Source: WJJR01 sp964440935
Lineage (GTDB): Bacteria; Zixibacteria; MSB-5A5; WJJR01
Direction of reading: 5' to 3'
DNA length: 59,788 bases
Assembly (NCBI GenBank): GCA_964440935.1
Contig: CAYTTY010000020.1
Location: 1 to 59,788, forward strand
In this document: positions 28,439 through 36,067 of the stretch, in pieces
Position numbering within the stretch: position 1 is the first letter of the stretch
How the letters are laid out: every line of letters begins with the position of its first letter
The notes under the pieces: model-generated
Seen by the model: only the letters and a program-made list of their open reading frames with translations
Database searches by the model: none
Told to the model about the DNA's origin: nothing
Made by a program: the position numbers and the translations under genes

Positions 28439-30508
28439 ATGCGCCAACACCACGAACGCAGCGACGATCTATGGATGCCCTCGGAGCGGCCCACACGACC
28501 GTCGGGACCGGTGATCGCTACGGTGTCGATCAGTGCGATAGTCCTGATCGTGCTCTTTCTCCTGTATGCCGTCTGGGGTGTGCGGGCGATTCGCCGGACA
28601 CTTATCGCCGAGACGGAACGCAATGCGGTGGCGCTGTTGGAGTCTATCCTGTTGGCTTCGCAGTACTCAATCACGGCAAGCGGTCTGACCGAGCAGCTTG
28701 AGTGGGAGAATCTGGCCACGCGTGCACGGATCGCCGCGGCGCGGGCGCCCTCCATTTCCGCACAGGATTCCGAGTTGCAGGAGTTGGCGGACGTTAGTGA
28801 TGCGGAAGGTGTCACCGTGTGGACCAACAGTCGGATGCACTCGTATCCGCCCGCGCTGGACACGCTGGTGTCAAACGATCCGTTTCTGCGCGACCAGGAG
28901 TGGGAGCCGTCTGATCGTGACGCGCGGTCGTTCGAACTCGATGATGCGTCGACAGGGAGCACGTGGCGGGGAGCGGGCATCTCGACTCCACGGGGTGGTG
29001 TTGCCATCTGGGAGTATATCTCCGCCGAACTGAACACGCCTTCTTGGAGTGGTATTGGTGTGTTGATTCAGGAAATCGGGCGACGATCGGATGTAAACTA
29101 CATCATGTTGCAGTCGCCCGACGGGATTGTCTTCGCGTCACGTCCACTGCCGCCGGTCCTGCGCCTGGCCGAAGATGAATTTCTGGTTGCTGCGCTCGAT
29201 GATACCACTGCTGCGAGCCGTGAAGTCGTGTTTGATGACACACCCGTGTTGGAGGTTGTCAAACCGTTTTTGTCTGCGGATTTACCGTCCGGTGTGTTTC
29301 GTGTGGGAATCAGTCTCGAAGGTGTGGAAGCCGCACAGCAGCGTCTGGTTCTGCAGTTGGGCTTGTCGGCCGTGTTGTTCTTACTGTTGGCTACCGCCTC
29401 GATTGCTTTTCTGATTGCCCGCCGCTCTTACAGCGACTTGAATCGCTCCTACCAGCGGGTGGAAACACTGACGCGGCGGATTCTCGACTCGATCGACCAG
29501 GCGGTGATTGCGGCCGATGCCAATGGCCGTGTGACGGTGTTCAATCGGGCGGCCGAGCGCCTCTTCGGACGGACACGCGATACCGACAGCGATCCAACAG
29601 TCGATTCACTGATCGGTAAAGACTCATACAATCTTCGTGACGTCGCATCAGGACATGACCCCGTTCATGAGCAGGAACATGAACTGAAGAAAGGAGATCG
29701 TCTGCGCCAATTGGTGTTTTCGACCACGCCGGTGGCAACCGGGGAGGGCGTGTTGGAGGGAGCGGTCAGCATCGTGCGCGACGAAACCGAAACGCGTGAG
29801 ATGGAAGAGCAGATGCGGCGGTCGCAGCGACTCTCCGAGATGGGCAACTTGGCCGCGGGTGTCGCGCATGAGATACGCAATCCGCTGAATGCGATCGGGC
29901 TGGCAGCGCAGCGACTGCAGATGGAAGTGACCGATCCCGATGCACGCAAGATTGCAGCGACGGTGTTGGAGGAAACTCGCCGGCTGAACGCCATTGTCGA
30001 GGATTTCCTCAGTCTGGCGAGACCGTCGACACAACCGGTGGAGAATGTCAACTTGTCGGAATTGGTCACATCGGTCGCCAGCATGGCCCGTTTCGATGCG
30101 GAGCAACAAGGGGTCGTGTGGTCGGAGTCGGTGGCCGACCAGGTGTTTGTCCGCGGCATCAGTGACGATCTGCGCAAAGCGCTGTGGAATGTCATCACGA
30201 ATGCCATCGCCGCGACACCGCGTGATTATGGCGTTGCCGTGCGATTGGAAACACGGGAAGACGAAGCCGTCGTATCGGTGCAGGACGAAGGCAGCGGAAT
30301 TGCTCCCGAGTTGATCGACCGTGTGTTTCAACCGTATTTTACGACCAAGGATCACGGCACGGGACTGGGATTGGCGATTACACATCGCATTATCAGTGAC
30401 CATGACGGCACAATTCGGATCGACTCTCCGCCTCCGGACGCCGACAAAGGAACTGAGGTGACGATTACCTTGCCGTTGGTGTCAGCGGATGCACCGAGCA
30501 GGACGTGA
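28439..30508 (+). CDS. PAS-containing membrane sensor histidine kinase (NtrB/ZraS-like)
   Basis: 689 residues. A membrane helix at about 26-48 and another at about 302-324 enclose a sensor domain of roughly 250 residues. A PAS domain (about 345-450: ILDSIDQAVIAADANGRVTVFNRAAERLFG) precedes the HisKA domain with His477 in GVAHEIRNPLNAIG. The HATPase_c domain has N box ALWNVITNAIAA and G boxes DEGSGIAPE and GTGLGLAI. This layout is typical of NtrB/ZraS kinases that pair with sigma54 activators, but no regulator gene lies beside it. Its stop is 29 bases before the preferred aroC start, so the two may be cotranscribed. Confidence 0.88.
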   Translation: MRQHHERSDDLWMPSERPTRPSGPVIATVSISAIVLIVLFLLYAVWGVRAIRRTLIAETERNAVALLESILLASQYSITASGLTEQLEWENLATRARIAAARAPSISAQDSELQELADVSDAEGVTVWTNSRMHSYPPALDTLVSNDPFLRDQEWEPSDRDARSFELDDASTGSTWRGAGISTPRGGVAIWEYISAELNTPSWSGIGVLIQEIGRRSDVNYIMLQSPDGIVFASRPLPPVLRLAEDEFLVAALDDTTAASREVVFDDTPVLEVVKPFLSADLPSGVFRVGISLEGVEAAQQRLVLQLGLSAVLFLLLATASIAFLIARRSYSDLNRSYQRVETLTRRILDSIDQAVIAADANGRVTVFNRAAERLFGRTRDTDSDPTVDSLIGKDSYNLRDVASGHDPVHEQEHELKKGDRLRQLVFSTTPVATGEGVLEGAVSIVRDETETREMEEQMRRSQRLSEMGNLAAGVAHEIRNPLNAIGLAAQRLQMEVTDPDARKIAATVLEETRRLNAIVEDFLSLARPSTQPVENVNLSELVTSVASMARFDAEQQGVVWSESVADQVFVRGISDDLRKALWNVITNAIAATPRDYGVAVRLETREDEAVVSVQDEGSGIAPELIDRVFQPYFTTKDHGTGLGLAITHRIISDHDGTIRIDSPPPDADKGTEVTITLPLVSADAPSRT

Positions 30509-30537
30509 CACCAAGCGGAAGTGGAGTGACACACGAC

Positions 30538-31740
30538 ATGGGATTAGAATTCTACAGTGCTGGCGAATCGCACGGCCCGCAGTTGACGGGATTTCTGCAG
30601 GGGTTGCCGTCCGGGTTGCACATCGACCTTGACCAGATCGACGCCGACCTGGCGGAACGTCAGAAGGGATACGGCCGTGGTGGGCGTATGAAAATCGAAC
30701 AGGACCGGTGTCGCATCACCGCCGGCGTGCGTCACGGTGTGACACTCGGCTCTCCGATTTCATTTGTAATCGAAAACCGTGATTGGGCCAACTGGCAGTC
30801 GGCGATGTCGGTCACCGATGACCGCCCGGAACCGTCGAGCGAACGCGAAGCGGAGCTGTCGAAGCCGCGCACGGTTCCGCGTCCGGGACACGCCGATCTG
30901 GCCGGTGCGCAAAAGTACAATCACAGCGACCTGCGCAATATTCTCGAACGTGCGTCGGCACGTGAAACGGCCGTGCGTGTTACCGCGGCCGGTTTCGCAA
31001 AGTTATTTCTACGCGAATTCGGTGTCGAAACCGCGTGTCATGTCATTCGCATCGGTGGAGCGGTATTGCCGGAGCGTGACATCACCGTTGATGATATCCG
31101 TGCGCGTACGGTGGAGTCGGATGTTCGGTGCATCGATCCTGGTGTTTCCGAGGAAATGCGCGCGGAAATCAAAGCGGCGGCGGCCTCGGGTGACACTTTG
31201 GGCGGTGTGATTGAGGTTGTCGCGTCGGGTGTGGTCGCGGGATTGGGCGATCATATTCAGTGGTCGGGCAAGCTCGATGGACAACTGGCCCAGGCCGTGA
31301 TGTCGGTTCCCTCGATTAAGGGTGTTGAACTTGGCGATGGCTTTGCGCAAGCGGCGCGTCGCGGATCAACTGTGCATGATGAGATTTTCTATGAGGGGGA
31401 TAACCCGAAATCGCGGTTTTATCGCCGCACCAATCGTGCGGGTGGATTGGAAGGCGGCCTCACCAATGGCGCTGATATCATCGTATGTGCGGCCGCCAAG
31501 CCGATTTCGACGCTGAATCGCCCTTTGCAATCTGTTGATATTCACTCCAAGACTAGCGCGGATGCCTTCGTAGAACGCTCTGATGTCTGCAGTGTGCCGG
31601 CAGCGGCCGTTGTCTGTGAAGCGATGGTCGCATTGACTTTGGCAGACACGTATTTGAAAGCGTTTGGCCACGGCGCACTGCGGGATGTGATCGCACGATT
31701 TCGCGATTATACGGCCCGTCTGGACGCATTTGGCGCCTAA
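30538..31740 (+). CDS. aroC: Chorismate synthase
   Basis: 400 residues. Start 30538 (MGLEFYSAGESHGPQLTGFLQG split across the family's first signature) follows GTGGAG. A GTG at 30505 overlaps the preceding stop but adds 11 residues the family lacks. Further signatures are GVRHGVTLGSPI, PRPGHADLAGAQKY, ERASARETAVRV, SIKGVELGDGF and GGLEGGLTNGADI. It makes chorismate from EPSP using reduced FMN, the last shikimate step. No other aromatic-pathway gene is adjacent. Confidence 0.95.
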   Translation: MGLEFYSAGESHGPQLTGFLQGLPSGLHIDLDQIDADLAERQKGYGRGGRMKIEQDRCRITAGVRHGVTLGSPISFVIENRDWANWQSAMSVTDDRPEPSSEREAELSKPRTVPRPGHADLAGAQKYNHSDLRNILERASARETAVRVTAAGFAKLFLREFGVETACHVIRIGGAVLPERDITVDDIRARTVESDVRCIDPGVSEEMRAEIKAAAASGDTLGGVIEVVASGVVAGLGDHIQWSGKLDGQLAQAVMSVPSIKGVELGDGFAQAARRGSTVHDEIFYEGDNPKSRFYRRTNRAGGLEGGLTNGADIIVCAAAKPISTLNRPLQSVDIHSKTSADAFVERSDVCSVPAAAVVCEAMVALTLADTYLKAFGHGALRDVIARFRDYTARLDAFGA

Positions 31741-31856
31741 GCTGTTGTCCCAGAGCGGGTGATTCCGTACCCTTGACATGGGGAGAGATTTTTGTTGAGT
31801 TCCCTGCACACTGACGTACACCCACGCCATTTTGGTCATACGATTGGGGGATGCCG

Positions 31857-33740
31857 ATGGGCATAGAACATCCACTGTTTGCGCGTTTGAAAGAGGGACC
31901 GTTGTTGGGCGACGGCGCGATTGGTACGCTGCTGTATCAGCGCGGCTTTTCCTTTGAACGCTGCTTTGATGAATTCAATCTGACTGAGCCTGATGTCATT
32001 CTGCGCATCCATCAGGATTATCTCGATGCCGGCTCACAGTTGATCGAGACGAATACATTCGGTGGAAACCGTGCACGATTGGCGGGGCACGGTCTTGAGA
32101 AAAAGGTCCGCGACATCAACTTCCGTGGTGTGAAGCTGGCGCGAGAGGCACGCGAAGTGCAGGGCGTCGATGCGTTGGTCGGCGGCGCTATCGGTCCCAT
32201 CGGCCGGGCGCTGAAACCGCGCGAAGCGTATTCGCTGAAAGAATCCCGCGACATGTTCGAGGAACAGGCGGCGGCATTGCTCGAAGGCGGCGTCGATCTC
32301 TTTGTCATTGAAACCATGCCGAGCGTGGAAGAACTCGGCGTGGCCATTGAAGCGGTTCGCTCGCTCTGTGACTTGCCGATTATTGCGCAGTTGTCGTTCA
32401 CGCACGAAGGGTTGAGCATGACGGGGGAAACGCCCGAGCAAGTGGGTGAATTCCTCGAACGGTCCGATGCCGACGTGGTGGGGGCGAATTGTTCAGTCGG
32501 GCCGCAGAATCTTCTCGAAGTCATCTATCGTTTGGCGCAGGTCGTGTCGAAGCCGCTCTCGGCGGTTCCCAATGCGGGCATTCCGCGCATTGTGGGACGG
32601 CGATTTGTGTACACAGCATCGCCGGAGTACTTCGCGAGTTTGGTCGGACCGTTTCTTGCCAATGGTGTGCAACTCCTTGGCGGATGCTGCGGCACCACGC
32701 CCGATCACATTGCGATGATGGCGGAGGCAATAGAGTCGGCGCCGTTGATGGTGGCGTCGGGTGCGGCGGTTTCCGAAGTACGCGAACGCAGTGCACCGGA
32801 GGAAGACGAGCCGAAGCGTGAAGGACCGCGGTTTATCGAGGATTTGGGTAAACGGTTCCAGATTTCGGTCGAGCTCGATCCGCCCAAGGGGACGAATCCG
32901 GCAAAGATTCTGAAAGGTGCGCAGAAGTGCAAAGAACGCGGGTGCGATGCTGTCAACGTTGGCGATTCGCCGATGGCGCGCGTGCGCATGAGCGCCATCG
33001 CGATCTGTGCGTTGATCGAACGTGAAATCGGCATCGACGCGATTCTGCATTTCACCTGCCGTGACCGCAATTTGATGGGTATCCAATCCGATCTGATCGG
33101 CGCGCACGCCCTGGGCGTCAAGACGGTCCTGGCGATTACCGGTGATCCGCCGTCGTTGGGGAACTCGTACGCGACGGGCGTTTATGACGTCGACGCGATC
33201 GGGCTGACCAAGATTCTCTCCGAACTCAACCACGGACGCGACTATCTGGGATCATCGGTCGGCAAGGGGACCGATTTCAATATCGGTGTCGCGTTGAATC
33301 CGGTTGCCGACGACTGGAGTGTTGAGTTGGATCGGTTCCGTCAGAAAGTCGAAGGCGGTGCGCAGTTCGCGTTTACGCAGCCGTTGTATGAAATGGAGCC
33401 GCTCGAACGCTGTTTGGACGATGTCACCAAGTTCGACATTCCGATTTTCCTCGGTTTGTTACCGCTGATGTCGTCCCGCCATGCGTCGTTCATGCACAAC
33501 GAAGTCCCCGGGATTGAAGTCCCCATGAAACATTTGGAGATCATGGAAGCGGCTGGCGACAACGGCGCCGATGCGGGCGTCGAAATCTGCCGCGAACTGC
33601 TGGCGAAAGCGAAAGAGCTTGTTAACGGTGTGTACCTGATGCCGTCGTTCGGCCGTTACGAAACATGCCTGCGTGTCATCGATGGCTTCACGGAACGCCC
33701 GACGGAGCCGGTTGAGGCTGAAGCTGAGGTGGCGGGGTAG
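31857..33740 (+). CDS. Bifunctional homocysteine S-methyltransferase / methylenetetrahydrofolate reductase
   Basis: 627 residues; start 31857 lies six bases after GGGGG, whereas ATG 31851 abuts it. Residues about 1-295 are a homocysteine S-methyltransferase barrel with GDGAIGTLLYQRG, ETNTFGGNR and zinc Cys residues in GANCSVGP and GGCCGTTPDH. Residues about 335-615 are a MTHFR barrel (FQISVELDPPKGTNP, LHFTCRDRNLMGIQSD, LAITGDPPSLGNSY, FAFTQPLYE). The fusion resembles Bacillus YitJ. It couples formation of 5-methyltetrahydrofolate to methyl transfer onto homocysteine. The cobalamin-binding and reactivation domains of full MetH are absent from this polypeptide. An acidic linker (about 300-330) joins the halves. 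Confidence 0.93.
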   Translation: MGIEHPLFARLKEGPLLGDGAIGTLLYQRGFSFERCFDEFNLTEPDVILRIHQDYLDAGSQLIETNTFGGNRARLAGHGLEKKVRDINFRGVKLAREAREVQGVDALVGGAIGPIGRALKPREAYSLKESRDMFEEQAAALLEGGVDLFVIETMPSVEELGVAIEAVRSLCDLPIIAQLSFTHEGLSMTGETPEQVGEFLERSDADVVGANCSVGPQNLLEVIYRLAQVVSKPLSAVPNAGIPRIVGRRFVYTASPEYFASLVGPFLANGVQLLGGCCGTTPDHIAMMAEAIESAPLMVASGAAVSEVRERSAPEEDEPKREGPRFIEDLGKRFQISVELDPPKGTNPAKILKGAQKCKERGCDAVNVGDSPMARVRMSAIAICALIEREIGIDAILHFTCRDRNLMGIQSDLIGAHALGVKTVLAITGDPPSLGNSYATGVYDVDAIGLTKILSELNHGRDYLGSSVGKGTDFNIGVALNPVADDWSVELDRFRQKVEGGAQFAFTQPLYEMEPLERCLDDVTKFDIPIFLGLLPLMSSRHASFMHNEVPGIEVPMKHLEIMEAAGDNGADAGVEICRELLAKAKELVNGVYLMPSFGRYETCLRVIDGFTERPTEPVEAEAEVAG

Positions 33741-33752
33741 GGGGGAGCACGA

Positions 33753-33790
33753 TCCTGGGAGCGCCGAGCCCTAGCTCGGCGTGTGAGTCA
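33753..33790. repeat. CCTGGGAGCGCCGAG repeat
   Basis: CCTGGGAGCGCCGAG followed by a GAGCCCTAGCTC hairpin core and GGCGTGTGAGTCATT. The same phrase occurs at 51913-51980 and, inverted, at 52207-52254, where it flanks another palindromic element. Confidence 0.65.
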
Positions 33791-33814
33791 TTGTCTTGCG
33801 ACACTACACCAGGG

Positions 33815-34075
33815 TCAATCCTGTGGCGGTGAGGCTAATCCGGCCGTGACCGGGTTGAAATGGATGTACTGTGTTGCGGCTTTGAGGTGTGTTGCGTCGC
33901 GGATGAACCGATCCCAATACTCGCGCATCCACACAGGATCGAGTCTCGGTCGGTGTGTTCGAATCAACGTCTGTTGAATTCTCCTCGCTGTGTAGGTTTT
34001 CCAGGATTGGACGATCTTCCCAATCGGATGGCCCTCGTTCGTCTTGATCTACTTGTATATTCACGTTTGGGTGCC
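33815..34075 (-). pseudogene. Remnant of REP-associated tyrosine transposase (RAYT, Y1 family)
   Basis: Reading minus strand 34048 down to a TGA at 33815 gives 77 residues that match the C-terminus of REP-associated Y1 transposases: GHPIGKIVQSWKTYTARRI, WMREYWDRFIRD, YIHFNPVTAGL. A stop (TAG, 34049-34051) precedes it. Just upstream, another frame reads PNVNIQV, which resembles the HUH-region phrase PNHVHxLV after mutation and a frameshift. Roughly the first half of the gene, including the catalytic Tyr context, is gone and replaced by a family B repeat boundary. It is therefore a dead fragment. RAYTs are the enzymes thought to spread REP palindromes, and this fragment sits among them. Confidence 0.85.
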
Positions 34076-34084
34076 ACGGGCCTT

Positions 34085-34265
34085 TAGAGCGATTGTCAGA
34101 ATAGATTTCCGATTGCCAAGGTAACCTTCGCTGTCATTCCCGCGAAAGCGGGAATCCATTGTCTTCGTACACAAGCAATTACGACACTGTCTCGGTCCGC
34201 CACGGCCGACGGGGATGACAGAGTATAGAAATCCAAACGGAAAATAGTTCTGACAATCACTCTAT
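34085..34265. mobile_element. MITE-like repeat, family B, copy 2
   Basis: Begins with TAGAGCGATTGTCAGAATAG and ends with its near-inverse TTCTGACAATCACTCTA. The centre holds TTCCCGCGAAAGCGGGAA (34136-34155) and then CCATTGTCTTCGTACACAAG and CAATTACGACACTG. This is the reverse complement of the centre of copy 1 (13163-13333). The far hairpin is replaced by GGTCCGCCACGGCCGACGGG. Confidence 0.8.
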
Positions 34266-34266
34266 G

Positions 34267-34432
34267 CCCGTGTTGGAAAACCTGCCGACTATCATCACCT
34301 CAGACTGGGGAGGGCGAGGCTCCCGCCGAGCCGCAACGGCATGTCCCACAGCTAAGCTCGGCAGGAGCCTCGCCCTCCCAAAGGCTCTCATTTTTTGGGT
34401 TTTGCAACACACCCCTCAAGGCCCGTGGCACC
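34267..34432. mobile_element. MITE-like repeat, family A, copy 2
   Basis: The element matches the reverse complement of 4732-4909: CGTGTTGGAAAACCTGCCGA, then GGGAGGGCGAGGCTCC, the inverted partner GGAGCCTCGCCCTCCC, TTTGCAACACACCCCTCAAG and GCCCGTGGCACC. It abuts the end of family B copy 2, so the two elements are nested or adjacent insertions. Confidence 0.8.
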
Positions 34433-34438
34433 CGAATG

Positions 34439-34471
34439 GAAACGGAAAGTACTTCTGACAACCGCTCTATT
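34439..34471 (+). repeat. Solo TTCTGACAACCGCTCTA end unit
   Basis: GAAACGGAAAGTAC then TTCTGACAACCGCTCTA, preceded by the GGCCCGTGGCACCC palindrome half of family A copy 2. Confidence 0.7.
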
Positions 34472-34497
34472 GGCGGCCCGATACTCCGTCACCACAA

Positions 34498-34527
34498 AAA
34501 CGCCCCGCACTGTTGAGTGCGGGGCGT
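34498..34527 (-). terminator. Rho-independent terminator of the cohesin/T9SS gene
   Basis: On the minus strand AACGCCCCGCAC pairs perfectly with GTGCGGGGCGTT around a six-base loop, and runs into TTTTTG. It lies about 25 bases after the stop at 34553. Confidence 0.88.
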
Positions 34528-34552
34528 TGGTGGTGCGTCCAAGCTGTGTTGT

Positions 34553-35422
34553 TTACTTCAGCAGGGTCATCTTGCGGATGTTGGTGAAGTTGTCCGCTTT
34601 AATCCGGTAGAAGTAGATACCGGAGGCAGCGGGGTTGCCGTTATTATCACGGCCATCCCATGTCACCGAGTGTTTGCCAGCTTCCTGATGGCCGCTGACG
34701 AGGTTCCGTACGTGCTGACCCAGAACGTTATAGATCGAGAGATCGACGTTTGATGCCTGGGGCAGCGCAAACGAGATCTCCGTCGAGGGGTTGAACGGGT
34801 TGGGGTAGTTCTGATTCAGCGTGTACTGGGTCGGGATAGTCGATGAGGCTCCCGCCGCTTCGATCTGAATGGTCGTCGGTTTGTATTCCGGAAATGCTGC
34901 TTCCACCGTACGATTCCCTTCAGCGTCGACAGTGTTGTACACCCACATCAGACGATGACGCGGACGTTCTGTTTCGTAGGTTCCGATGGTGAACTCGGTC
35001 ATTGTCGGATCGGTGATCTCAAAGACGAGCTCGCCAACCGGGCCCGAGCTCGGCTCCAGCCGGGGTTTGTTCGGGTCATAGGCCAATGGCACCAAGCCGA
35101 TCAGAACCTTCTTCTCGTCGTTGTCAATGTTGGCGATCTTGAGGTCGAAGTATTCGACGCGATCGGCCCAACGGACCTCACGCAATTCGATACCATCGCC
35201 CGCTTCGCCGAATGTCAGCGGCATATCGAGCGCACCGACGGTCTTCATGTTCGAGACGTCCAACGGCACGGTCACGGTGATCCCATTACCCGGTCCCGAT
35301 GACGCCGCCATTTTCGCCTGTCCGACGGTCAACGCATCCTGAGTCGGCGCCAAGCCGGCAAAGGCCATCGCCGGTATCAAGAGCGCCACGCCCACGACGA
35401 GGCACTTACCAAATCGCATCAT
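34553..35422 (-). CDS. Secreted cohesin-like protein with type IX secretion sorting domain
   Basis: 289 residues. Signal peptide MMRFGKCLVVGVALLIPAMAFA, with GGGGG six bases before the ATG. Residues about 45-160 resemble a cohesin domain (ITVTVPLDVSNMKTVGALDMPLTFG, in pieces; SGPVGELVFEITD). Residues about 205-289 are a FlgD-Ig-like/T9SS type A sorting domain: YTLNQNYPNPFNPSTEISFAL, SIYNVLGQHVRNL, GIYFYRIKA and the final KMTLLK. The family knowledge is that such domains direct export through the type IX system and are removed or anchored at the surface. Together this suggests a surface cohesin that could hold dockerin-bearing proteins. No T9SS core genes are in the window. Confidence 0.85.
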   Translation of the reverse strand: MMRFGKCLVVGVALLIPAMAFAGLAPTQDALTVGQAKMAASSGPGNGITVTVPLDVSNMKTVGALDMPLTFGEAGDGIELREVRWADRVEYFDLKIANIDNDEKKVLIGLVPLAYDPNKPRLEPSSGPVGELVFEITDPTMTEFTIGTYETERPRHRLMWVYNTVDAEGNRTVEAAFPEYKPTTIQIEAAGASSTIPTQYTLNQNYPNPFNPSTEISFALPQASNVDLSIYNVLGQHVRNLVSGHQEAGKHSVTWDGRDNNGNPAASGIYFYRIKADNFTNIRKMTLLK

Positions 35423-36067
35423 GCATTACCCCCATTCTCAATTGGGATTGCTTGTGACTTCCTGTCATTTCAACTACTCACTTCAAGGTTTGCGCCAACA
35501 AACCCTATCACGGTCCCTCTTTCATGCGGTGACGGGTACCGGTGTTCGGTGACGCAGATGTCAAATTCCGTGTTGCCCTTGGGGTGTGAGGGATTCCCCT
35601 TTACGTCCGTGTACAATGTGGACGACATAGTGGTTTTTGTCAAGCCCATTTGCCGTCCTGTCTTCCGATTACAAATCATCTCTGACTTCCCTCGATACAC
35701 CCTCCTTTGCTGATAATCCCCATTTTGCATTGGCCTACCGCTCGATCCTGCGACCGAGCGAATACTATCCGTATTAACGCTCTGACACGGAAAATACCGA
35801 TCCTGAAAAATCGGCGAACAAGGTGTAGTCGTGCGCAAGTTCATAGGGGCGAGCCGGTTACTCCAAACCGGAGTGGGTCAGGTCCTATCTTTAAGTCCCG
35901 CCAATCGGTATGTTGCTACCTGACATTCATACCCGAAGTCTGGAAACGAGTTCCCGAAAATGGATATCCTGACGAGCAGTGACAGCCCGTGCACACAATA
36001 AGGGACTGTTCGTGTCCTGTTAACACATTGTTGTATAACGTCTTTCGCTAATTGGCGTCTTTTTAGG
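35423..36067. other. Intergenic region, nothing recognised
   Basis: 645 bases, visibly more AT-rich than flanking genes. Short frames on both strands lack ribosome-binding sites and protein-like composition. Near 36036-36056, CGTCTTTCGCTAATTGGCGTCTTTTT could be a weak hairpin, but it is not convincing. It must contain the promoter of the minus-strand cohesin/T9SS gene. Confidence 0.45.

Larger units (their letters stand above)
33741..34552. other. Repeat island with transposase remnant and terminator
   Basis: 812 bases without an intact gene. In order it holds a CCTGGGAGCGCCGAG repeat (33753-33790), a decayed RAYT gene (33815-34075), family B composite (34085-34265), family A copy 2 (34267-34432), a solo end unit (34439-34471), and the terminator of the next minus-strand gene (34498-34527). 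Confidence 0.8.

Noticed and set aside
33804..34064. An 86-codon minus-strand frame in the 34 kb repeat island
   Set aside because: The neighbouring frame carries the RAYT transposase similarity; this one is its out-of-frame shadow apart from a few residues at the 5' end.
35470..35982. Two short overlapping frames (35470-35844 minus, 35707-35982 plus)
   Set aside because: No ribosome-binding sites, no signal or domain pattern, and irregular composition; treated as non-coding.
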